The notes under the pieces: generated by a model
Told to the model about the DNA's origin: nothing
The model's database searches: none
The model's input: the letters and a program-made list of their open reading frames with translations, nothing else
Part shown: one piece after another, positions 8,134 to 16,037 of the stretch
How the letters are laid out: the number at the start of each line of letters is the position of its first letter
Position numbering within the stretch: the stretch's first letter is position 1
From: Candidatus Poseidonia sp.
Lineage (GTDB): Archaea > Thermoplasmatota > Poseidoniia > Poseidoniales > Poseidoniaceae
Direction of reading: 5' to 3'
Length of the DNA stretch: 48,269 nucleotides
NCBI GenBank assembly: GCA_022426155.1
Contig: JAKMEE010000018.1
Coordinates: forward strand, 1-48,269
Made by a program: the position numbers and the translations under genes

Positions 8134-9006
8134 ATGTCCGCCCTCAACATAGCCCTGAATGTTTTTCTCGTCATTGTCGCGGTTGTTGGACTTCGTTTAT
8201 TTTACATCTGGTGGACGAGAATTCGACCCTTGGAACCCTCGCTGAATTTGATCTGGGAAGCCGACTGTGAACATTTGACAACGGCGACTGTTGATGGAAA
8301 TACCATCACATTCCATAACGTAAGAGACTTCCACTGGCGAACGACGAGAGATCGAGATGAACGGTGGGAAAAAGAGGTTGTTGTCCAAATAGATCAACTC
8401 AAAGACATTTGGTTTGTTGTGGATCATTTTCATCCAATCCGGGGTCTCGCCCACACTTACTTGACCTTGGAATTTGAAGATGGAACCTGTCTTTCCTTTT
8501 CTTTCGAGGTGCGACGTGAAAAAGATGAGCGATTCCATCCATGGGACGGGTTGTGGCGTGCTTACGAACTCTATCTGTTGGTTGGCTTTGAGCGAGATGT
8601 GACGGCGCTTAGAACAAATGCCCGCAAACACAAGGATTACATGTTTAGGGCCATCACGCCGCCAGGCAAGGACAAGATGCTTCTCATGGGGCTTGTGAAC
8701 AAGCTCAATCAGTTGGCCGAATCACCGGAATGGTACCACTCACTTCTGACCACATGTAACACTTCAATCGTGAAGATGGTGAACAAAGTCACTCCAGGTA
8801 GAATCCCATTTCTATGGAGGAATTTCCTCCCTGGTCACACACCTAGAGCCGCTTTCAAGCTCAAATTAATCGAAGATTGGGGTGGCTATGAATCAACCCT
8901 TGAATCTGCACGGATTGACCTTGCTGCCCAAGAATGGGACGGAGAAGGTGACTATTCTGAAATGCTGCGTTCGCACTTGCCAAGTGGGCCGATTAACGAG
9001 GCATGA
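8134..9006 (+). CDS. Membrane-anchored cytosolic protein, unknown
   Basis: A 290-residue protein with one N-terminal membrane helix (residues 5-27, ending LFYIWWTRIRP) and a large hydrophilic domain after it. The positive residues after the helix place that domain in the cytosol. The first half of the domain is rich in beta strands and Trp/Asp; the second is helical. No catalytic motif is visible and I do not recognise the family. The ATG at 8134 is preferred: longer in-frame reading would overlap the upstream gene and put hydrophilic sequence before the membrane helix. Third in the envelope operon, it could be the cytosolic component for the two surface proteins (inference). Its last 14 bases overlap the end of the convergent thiamine pyrophosphokinase gene. 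Confidence 0.82.
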   Translation: MSALNIALNVFLVIVAVVGLRLFYIWWTRIRPLEPSLNLIWEADCEHLTTATVDGNTITFHNVRDFHWRTTRDRDERWEKEVVVQIDQLKDIWFVVDHFHPIRGLAHTYLTLEFEDGTCLSFSFEVRREKDERFHPWDGLWRAYELYLLVGFERDVTALRTNARKHKDYMFRAITPPGKDKMLLMGLVNKLNQLAESPEWYHSLLTTCNTSIVKMVNKVTPGRIPFLWRNFLPGHTPRAAFKLKLIEDWGGYESTLESARIDLAAQEWDGEGDYSEMLRSHLPSGPINEA

Positions 9007-9622
9007 TCAAGACAAGATTTCCAGATTCAAATTTGATCTCCACTGTTGCATTAACTACCACATTGTGAACGCCTCGAGAGCCCAAGGACAGTGTTTCATC
9101 TTTCAATGAATGCATGCATCCGTTCACGTTAAGTTTTGTGCATTCTGGTATGGCAAAGAGTGAAAAAACGTCCCCATCCTTTGCTTCTATAGAATATTTT
9201 TTATTTGGAAGTAAGAGATGATACGTTGATTCATCGGTATGAAAAATGACATCGCACGAAACAGCTACGGCTGCAAAGAGATTACCCCACATGTGTTGTT
9301 CATCACCACCCAGGCCACCCAACACATCAATGTGATCAAATCCTTGAGTGATGCAGTGTTGCAAGGCTTTACCAAAATCCGTAGCATCTTGGTCCTCAGC
9401 GTAAATCACGTTGCCGCCTTTTCGTTGATGCTGCACCAGTACCTTTTCTTCGACACTATCCATGTCCCCAAGCACTGCATCGCAAACATACCCCTTCTCC
9501 ATGGCTTGATTCAAGGCACCGTCGCATGCAATCACGTAATCTGCTGCATCGAAACAACGTCCTACGACTGCTTCATGAGGCCATTCGCCACTCAACAGGA
9601 TGAGGCAGCGTTGTTCGGACAT
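8993..9622 (-). CDS. Thiamine pyrophosphokinase
   Basis: A 209-residue enzyme that transfers pyrophosphate from ATP to thiamine, giving thiamine diphosphate. The diagnostic motifs are present: CDGA (33-36), LGDMDS (51-56, metal/ATP site), EDQDATDFGKAL (76-87), and GGLGGDEQHMWGN, the equivalent of the GGRxDHxxxN loop. The C-terminal beta-sandwich thiamine-binding half follows, with LSLGSRGVHN matching the conserved T-x-GSRG-x-SN motif. This kinase uses preformed thiamine, unlike ThiL, which acts on thiamine phosphate, so it points to salvage from the environment. It stands alone on the minus strand, convergent with the envelope operon and divergent from the giant surface protein. Confidence 0.93.
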   Translation of the reverse strand: MSEQRCLILLSGEWPHEAVVGRCFDAADYVIACDGALNQAMEKGYVCDAVLGDMDSVEEKVLVQHQRKGGNVIYAEDQDATDFGKALQHCITQGFDHIDVLGGLGGDEQHMWGNLFAAVAVSCDVIFHTDESTYHLLLPNKKYSIEAKDGDVFSLFAIPECTKLNVNGCMHSLKDETLSLGSRGVHNVVVNATVEIKFESGNLVLIMPR

Positions 9623-9673
9623 GACTAACGGTAAGGTTCAGGCTATCTCAAATCAACGGTTGGTGATGGTTGA

Positions 9674-9692
9674 TGACCCCCTATGGGGGTCA
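9674..9692. promoter_or_regulatory. Perfect 8-bp inverted repeat, candidate operator
   Basis: TGACCCCCTATGGGGGTCA is two perfect 8-base arms around a TAT centre. It lies in the divergent region between thiamine pyrophosphokinase (starts 9622) and the giant FG-GAP protein, 48 bases before its likely ATG. The three-base spacer is tight for an RNA hairpin but suits a dimeric DNA-binding regulator. Nothing here identifies the regulator. Confidence 0.55.
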
Positions 9693-9739
9693 GTCTTTCA
9701 TGAACAATGATTTTCAAGGTCGGTGTGTGTGTGTCGGGT

Positions 9740-12700
9740 ATGTCGGACGCACGCGGTGAACATTCTGGAACAAAAAGCGTGCTGATGATTATTTGTTTTT
9801 TCTTGGCTTCAATGAGCCCATTGCTCTCCCCTGATATTGTGTCTGAATTAGGGGACAACCCCCTTCAGTCCTCTTTTTCGTCCCCTTTCAATCAAACGAG
9901 TGGATACGGTCATGACTTCGCATCCACCACCATTTCTTTCGATGGTTTGGATGAAGCTACGGTCCGAGATGAATCAATTCTTGACCTATGGGTCAGTGAG
10001 GAATTGATCAATTCATCCACCGAGCATCATGGCACGCCAGATGTCCAAATTACGAGAATGGGAAAACATCACTATTGTTGGGCCACCGAGGAAGGGCCAG
10101 TACGAACCGCAGTTCGTACCAACACCGGCGTCTGGAGTCAATCGTTGGTTGATACCGTGACTGCTACAAATACCAGCGATTTGGTTGATTGCGCCGTTGC
10201 AGTGACACAAAATGAGTTGCAGCGTGTGTTTTATGTCGACGGTGAAGATTTGAAGATGGGGCGTTATGCGGTTCAAAGTCAAACTTATTTTGATGGTCCT
10301 AGGTGGCACACTCGAACGATTTTGGAGAACATCAATGCCACTCATCTTGAACTTGAGATCTCTCCATCAGGTACTGAATGGGGACTTATCCGAACCGATG
10401 ATGGGGCGTTAATGCAAGTCAATTTCAGTGGGGCCTATTGGACCACCTATGTTCTCGATGAAGGACCCGTCGGGGAAGATATTGAATTGGAAATGGATGA
10501 ATTAGGTGTGGCACACATTCTCTACACTCGAAGCAGCACTGGTGACGTTGTCTTACTTCGCGTGGATGAATGGAACCGGGATTATCGAATCTTGTCTCGT
10601 GATTCAAACACCGCAGCTGAACTGGGTATGGATCTCGATGGTAACAACATTGAGCAAATTGCCACGGCGGTTCAATCAGGCACGACCTTTGACATACAGC
10701 TCATACGCTCATTGAGTGGGCAGGATACTGGGCGGGTTGACCCTACACCCCTCGTTGTCATGGACGGAGCTCTTGATAGCGATGAAGGGCCCATCATGAT
10801 GGCTGACCTGAACCATGATGGCTTTGATGATCTTATCATATCCGCTCCCCACGCAGATCTCGTCAATTATACCGATAACGGGAGAGTGGACATTCACTAC
10901 GGCACAGCCTCAGGCCTCAATCTCGTTCCCGATGCAATTCTTACCGGCGAGGGCGATGATTTCAATTTTGGAACCTCAATGGATGTTGGGGATTTCAATC
11001 ATGATGGAATAAGTGACCTTGTCATTGGTATCCCCGGATGGCATCAAATCAATGAAACAGAGGTGATGCATGGGCAAATACAGGTATATCTCGGAAATGA
11101 AACGGGTATTTCTTCCCAACCTTGGTCATCGATCGATGGGACAGGCAACGAATCCCTTGGGTTCCTTGTCAAAGCCCTTCATCTCAACGACCAAGGCGAT
11201 GGCCTTGCTGCGACAGCCCCAGCATGGGAATCGGTGATCAGTGGTTCTGAAACACTTCATGGCAAAGTCAATGTTTACCTGGGCAATGAAACAGGGATGA
11301 ACTTCAAACGCAACATCACACAATCCCTCGTCGGTGAGGGTTTTGGAAGGGACCTTGAGGGGTGCGATATCAACGGCGACGGATTCGATGAACTCATCAT
11401 TAGCAATACTGGAACCTACGAAGACGCTCTCTCCTTTTCTTCAATCGAATATTTTTACGGGTCAGTCGATGGATACAATGGGAGCAATGACCACGGGATT
11501 CAATCAAACAGCAACGGTCGGTTGATGGGGTACAATTTGGCGTGTTTGGATGATGTCCACGGTGACGGATATGAAGATCACATCATTACTGAACCTTTCA
11601 ACAGTACCATGACGATGGGTGCAGGTAAATTGTGGATGTTTGACGGTTCACCTTCTGCTATGACCGTTATTCCCGACTGGACCCTTGTGCCCGATACCGC
11701 CAACTCAAGAATCGGTGTTGCCATTCACCCCGCAGGGGATGTGAATGAAGATGGGTTTGGAGATGTTTACATTTCCAGTAAGATGGCAAACGGAGGAGGG
11801 AAGGTTGAGTTGTTACTCGGTTCGGCCTCAGGCCTCCAAAGTGAGCGTCAATTGCTTGCAGAAGGCTCCTCTGGGGAACATGTCGGCATGAAGATGGCCT
11901 CACAGGGAGATCTCAATGGGGACGGCCTGAGTGAATTGGTCCTTTCTTCAAGGAACACGGATGAAGGGACCACCCACGGATTGGAATACTCCGTCTTGTC
12001 TGAACGAGATTGGGAATCGATTGAATTCCAGTATCCCGGAACCCTGACGGCTCTCGAATTGGGAACAGCCGCCCGTGGTGAAACGACCATGGTATTCACG
12101 TTTGAAAGCAATACAGGCGTTCACCTCCAGAAATTGGAACACATGAACGACGGAACTCCTACTGGGCAATGGGTGGACCAATCGATTACATCCAGCAACG
12201 ACCCATCAATTACATTCGCCTTCAACGTCCTCTCCTCTGGTCAACCAGTCCTGATTACCGAAGATAATTCCAGCGTAATTCTACGAACCACCACCTCGAT
12301 GACAGCGGTCGAGAAAGCTCTTGTTACGACCGGTACAATGGGCCAATTCATGGGCTCCACCCTTACCGAGGGCGGTGAACAAGCAATTGCTTACACCTCT
12401 GGAGTAGGGCAACAAATTTTCTTCAGCGAAGAATCACAATCAGGTTGGACCCATGAAATGGTTCGAACCAATGCAGACCTCGGTGGCCCAATTTCGGTCA
12501 CCGTGGACGACCAAGAAATACCTCATCTCATTTATCGCCACGAGAATCTTGACCAATTGGAATTGGCCACACGTGATTCAACTTGGGCCGTGAACAGTTT
12601 GGGGACGGAAGGAGAGGCAGTTTCTACGCATCACCCTTCATTACTGATGCCAAACGGTGATTTAGCCATCGTTTTGGTCAGCGCAGATGCAACGGGTACA

Positions 12701-15700
12701 AATCTGAGTTTGTGGACGCATGACGGAACGAACCTCACTTCTTCTGTCATTGCCAATGAATCCGATCTTGAGGTTGAAATTTCTCTTGCCTTGAGTGAAA
12801 ATAATTCTCTCCTTGTTGCCACTCTCTCCACGACTGGGACCCTAAGGTTGTTCGAGCAATGGCCTGGTAATTCAACCTGGAATGAACACACTCTCGCTCA
12901 ACCAAACGGGGCACTGAATGAATACCGCTTGGACTTGGAGGGCGGTGAAAACCCCCTACTTGCCGTGCGAGGTAACACAGTTTCCTCTTTGCTTTCACCC
13001 AATGAAACTGGAGCCTGGGTGAGCATCGCAGAACGTCCTTCTGCAGCCGTAGATGGTGCTTGGGATGCTCTACATTTGGGAACGCATGTCGTGATGTTGA
13101 CCAGTGAACCAACCACTCAGACCTTGCTTCTACACAGCCTTGAACTCGGTGGAGAACACGCTACGGCAGCTCCGTGGGTTACCGTAGGTTTCACGGGAGT
13201 GACTTCGAACGCCCCCGTCAATGCTCAATTTGATTCAAACGGTACAGTTCACATGGCTATATGGGATACGACCGATGATGATGTCGATGTTCTTCGATTG
13301 TATACAGATCAGGACCGAGACCTTGTCTTTGACCTCATCGATGAGATGCCAGCGGTCGGTGACCAATGGGCCAATACTGACGGGGATGTCTTTGGTGACA
13401 ACCCAATGGGACCTCTCGGAGATGATTGTCCAACCACGGCTGGGCCGTCTTCCTTCTACTCTTACGGTTGCTCAGATTATGACACCGATGGTTTTTCAGA
13501 TGCAGATGATGAGTGTGTCGACGTAGGAGGAACTTCATGGATCGACCGGTTTGGTTGCAAAGACGACGACCAAGATGGGTGGTCTGACAACGACGCAGTC
13601 TATTACAACGGTGATGTTTTCAAGATCAATTGGAAGCAGGCCCTTGATACCGATCAAGACGGATACGGTGACAATCATGGTCCTGATTGCTGTAATACTG
13701 CCATGGACAATCAACCTGCAGATTTATTCCCTTATTACGAAAGCCAATACAAAGATAGTGACGAGGATGGTTTTGGCGATAACGACACCGATTTGGCGAA
13801 CGGAGATTACTGTCCGTTTGTCTATGGGGAATCCTTCCGTGACCGAAATGGGTGCTTGGATTCAGATGGAGATGGCGCCAGTGACCCATCAGATTTGGGA
13901 ACTTTCTACGAATGGAATGCTGAAGAACATGGTGCGGATGTTTGGCCACTTGACCCCACTCAATGGGAAGACCTCGATGGTGATGGTTACGGCGACAATA
14001 GTTCTCAAAATGCCACGAACCCCGATCATTTCCCAACCAATATCGCCGCTGCAAATGATTCTGATATGGACGGCTACGCCGACAATTGGACCGCTGAGTA
14101 CAATGGTTCGAATGGAATGGGACTTGAACTTGATGGCTGCCCTAACCAATGGGGTAATTCAACCCGACCAGTCCCTGGTTGCCTTGATTCGGACGGGGAT
14201 TCTTGGGGCGATAGCGAGGATGCTTTCCCACTTGAATCAACGCAGTGGGCTGATTCCGATGGTGATGGTTTTGGCGATAATCCCGATGGCTTCCAAGCTG
14301 ACGAATGCCCTTCAATAGCTGGCGTTCTTGAAGGCACACCCTCTGGAGATGGTACTGGAATTGGATGCCGGTTCTTTGGAGACAGCGATGGTGATGGCAT
14401 CATCAACGAAGACGATATTTGCCAAAACACTCCTGTGGATGAAACAGTGAATTCTCAAGGTTGCAGTCAATCACAGATGGACGATGACAACGATGGAATC
14501 ATGAACAATGTTGACCTTTGTTCCAACACATTACCTGGTAATGGGGTTGATGCAGACGGATGCAGTGTTGAACAACGAAACGCAGATACGGATGGAGACG
14601 GCCTCAACGACCCACAAGATGATTGTATCAATACGCCCTCTGGAGAAACTATCGATGCAAATGGATGCTCAGAATCGGAACGTGACAGTGACGGCGACGG
14701 TATCTCAGATTTGGACGATGATTGTGATGACACTCCTCAAGGAATACCAATTCTTGAAAATGGCTGTACGGATGAAGCCGCCCAGGAAACCGATCTGGAT
14801 GGTGATGGCTTTGCAGGAGTTTACACGTTCGAGATCGATGATGCCACCGGATTCCGAATCAATGAAACAGGTGACGCCTTCCCAATTGATCCAACTCAAT
14901 GGCGAGACCAAGACGGAGATGGATACGGTGATAACACCACGGGGAATATGGCGGATGAATGTCTGGAAGAAACAGGAATATCCTACAAAGACTTCCTCGG
15001 TTGTTACGACGATGGCGACGGTTGGAGGGATGAATTTGAGCCAAGCTCCCTGCAGGGGGACCCAACCCAGTGGTCCGATGCAGACTTTGATGGCTACGGC
15101 GATAACGCTTCAGGAAACAATCCAGATCTATGCCCTTCCACCAAGTACAACTATCGAATTCAAGTTGACACTAATGGCTGTCATGCATCTGAACGAGATA
15201 CAGACGGGGATTCTGTCATGGACGATAAGGACCTGTGTCCAAATGACCCGAAAGGAGACGATGGCTATGCAGATGGTTGTCCGTACGTCGATCTATCAAA
15301 GGATGAAGAAACTGGGCAACTTTTCGGTATGAATCAAGGGCTTGCTATTGGCGTCATGGTTGGCATTACGATCATGCTCATCGCGGGTGCAGTGGCCATT
15401 CTTCGTGTTCTAGGAAATGATGAAGATGACGAGGATTACGATTTCGATGATGATGAATATGAGGACGATGATGACAGCACATTCAGCCCTCAGCAACGGA
15501 CTGCACCAGCCCGAGAGTCAAAACCACTTGGACGCAGTCAGACCCAGTCAAAACCACCTTCAGCAGGTCCGAGCAAACAAACAGGGCCTCCCGGCGGCCC
15601 TTCTGGGCAAAGCCCAAGTCGTGGTCCTCCCGGACAAAAAGCATCTCGAGGTCCTCCAGGACGTTCGTCTTCCTCTTCCCCAGCCCCTCGTGCTAAGGAA

Positions 15701-15961
15701 GAAGCTCCTAAAGTGGCCAAGAAGCGCTCTGTAAACCCTATAGAAGAAGAGCCAGCGGCGAAAGTTCGTAAGGCGAAAATTTCAGTTGACTTGAGTATTT
15801 TTGAAGATTGGCAAACCGACGATCGGGAATCCGCAGTGGACTGGGTCGTCGAAGCTCTTGGAGATGGAGATCAAGAGCGAACCATCTTGATGCAATTACA
15901 AGAAACAGGCTGGACGGCAGAACAATCTCGTGCAATTTTCAATCTTGCAAGAAACCGTTGA
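9740..15961 (+). CDS. Giant FG-GAP/TSP3 surface protein with membrane anchor and cytosolic domain
   Basis: The product is 2073 residues from ATG 9740; an ATG at 9707 would add eleven. A signal segment (SVLMIICFFLASMSPLLS) opens the protein. Roughly residues 340-750 contain five or six FG-GAP/integrin-alpha-like blades with calcium loops such as DLNHDGFDDL, DFNHDGISDL, DINGDGFDEL and DLNGDGLSEL. Residues 750-1200 look like further beta-propeller sequence. About 19 TSP3-like DxDxDGxxD units follow to about residue 1850. A transmembrane helix (LAIGVMVGITIMLIAGAVAIL) precedes a very acidic stretch, a Pro/Gly/Ser-rich linker of about 90 residues, and a C-terminal helical domain of about 60 residues (DLSIFEDWQTDD onward). 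The layout suggests a cell-surface calcium-dependent binder with a cytosolic interaction domain. Its ligand is unknown. Confidence 0.9.
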   Translation: MSDARGEHSGTKSVLMIICFFLASMSPLLSPDIVSELGDNPLQSSFSSPFNQTSGYGHDFASTTISFDGLDEATVRDESILDLWVSEELINSSTEHHGTPDVQITRMGKHHYCWATEEGPVRTAVRTNTGVWSQSLVDTVTATNTSDLVDCAVAVTQNELQRVFYVDGEDLKMGRYAVQSQTYFDGPRWHTRTILENINATHLELEISPSGTEWGLIRTDDGALMQVNFSGAYWTTYVLDEGPVGEDIELEMDELGVAHILYTRSSTGDVVLLRVDEWNRDYRILSRDSNTAAELGMDLDGNNIEQIATAVQSGTTFDIQLIRSLSGQDTGRVDPTPLVVMDGALDSDEGPIMMADLNHDGFDDLIISAPHADLVNYTDNGRVDIHYGTASGLNLVPDAILTGEGDDFNFGTSMDVGDFNHDGISDLVIGIPGWHQINETEVMHGQIQVYLGNETGISSQPWSSIDGTGNESLGFLVKALHLNDQGDGLAATAPAWESVISGSETLHGKVNVYLGNETGMNFKRNITQSLVGEGFGRDLEGCDINGDGFDELIISNTGTYEDALSFSSIEYFYGSVDGYNGSNDHGIQSNSNGRLMGYNLACLDDVHGDGYEDHIITEPFNSTMTMGAGKLWMFDGSPSAMTVIPDWTLVPDTANSRIGVAIHPAGDVNEDGFGDVYISSKMANGGGKVELLLGSASGLQSERQLLAEGSSGEHVGMKMASQGDLNGDGLSELVLSSRNTDEGTTHGLEYSVLSERDWESIEFQYPGTLTALELGTAARGETTMVFTFESNTGVHLQKLEHMNDGTPTGQWVDQSITSSNDPSITFAFNVLSSGQPVLITEDNSSVILRTTTSMTAVEKALVTTGTMGQFMGSTLTEGGEQAIAYTSGVGQQIFFSEESQSGWTHEMVRTNADLGGPISVTVDDQEIPHLIYRHENLDQLELATRDSTWAVNSLGTEGEAVSTHHPSLLMPNGDLAIVLVSADATGTNLSLWTHDGTNLTSSVIANESDLEVEISLALSENNSLLVATLSTTGTLRLFEQWPGNSTWNEHTLAQPNGALNEYRLDLEGGENPLLAVRGNTVSSLLSPNETGAWVSIAERPSAAVDGAWDALHLGTHVVMLTSEPTTQTLLLHSLELGGEHATAAPWVTVGFTGVTSNAPVNAQFDSNGTVHMAIWDTTDDDVDVLRLYTDQDRDLVFDLIDEMPAVGDQWANTDGDVFGDNPMGPLGDDCPTTAGPSSFYSYGCSDYDTDGFSDADDECVDVGGTSWIDRFGCKDDDQDGWSDNDAVYYNGDVFKINWKQALDTDQDGYGDNHGPDCCNTAMDNQPADLFPYYESQYKDSDEDGFGDNDTDLANGDYCPFVYGESFRDRNGCLDSDGDGASDPSDLGTFYEWNAEEHGADVWPLDPTQWEDLDGDGYGDNSSQNATNPDHFPTNIAAANDSDMDGYADNWTAEYNGSNGMGLELDGCPNQWGNSTRPVPGCLDSDGDSWGDSEDAFPLESTQWADSDGDGFGDNPDGFQADECPSIAGVLEGTPSGDGTGIGCRFFGDSDGDGIINEDDICQNTPVDETVNSQGCSQSQMDDDNDGIMNNVDLCSNTLPGNGVDADGCSVEQRNADTDGDGLNDPQDDCINTPSGETIDANGCSESERDSDGDGISDLDDDCDDTPQGIPILENGCTDEAAQETDLDGDGFAGVYTFEIDDATGFRINETGDAFPIDPTQWRDQDGDGYGDNTTGNMADECLEETGISYKDFLGCYDDGDGWRDEFEPSSLQGDPTQWSDADFDGYGDNASGNNPDLCPSTKYNYRIQVDTNGCHASERDTDGDSVMDDKDLCPNDPKGDDGYADGCPYVDLSKDEETGQLFGMNQGLAIGVMVGITIMLIAGAVAILRVLGNDEDDEDYDFDDDEYEDDDDSTFSPQQRTAPARESKPLGRSQTQSKPPSAGPSKQTGPPGGPSGQSPSRGPPGQKASRGPPGRSSSSSPAPRAKEEAPKVAKKRSVNPIEEEPAAKVRKAKISVDLSIFEDWQTDDRESAVDWVVEALGDGDQERTILMQLQETGWTAEQSRAIFNLARNR

Positions 15962-16023
15962 AGAAAGGATGACTCACCACAGAACTGATGAGTGCTTAAA
16001 TGGGATACCAAACTCGCAAGGCT

Positions 16024-16030
16024 AAGGTGG
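16024..16030 (+). promoter_or_regulatory. Shine-Dalgarno of the EF-hand protein gene
   Basis: AAGGTGG ends seven bases before the ATG at 16038. About 25 bases further upstream, CTTAAATG (15996-16003) could be a TATA box, so this gene may have its own leadered transcript besides read-through from the giant gene. Confidence 0.5.
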
Positions 16031-16037
16031 AGCAAGG

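Noticed and set aside
9623-9739. Thiamine riboswitch upstream of thiamine pyrophosphokinase or the giant gene
   Set aside because: No TPP-aptamer core (CUGAGA/GAUAA-type segments) is visible; the only structure is the 19-bp palindrome.
13551-14318. Long plus-strand frames inside the TSP3 regions (also 5241-5900 and 14508-15332)
   Set aside because: They are frame shadows produced by repetitive GAT/GGT-rich calcium-repeat DNA; they give Met/Thr-rich sequence with no domain.
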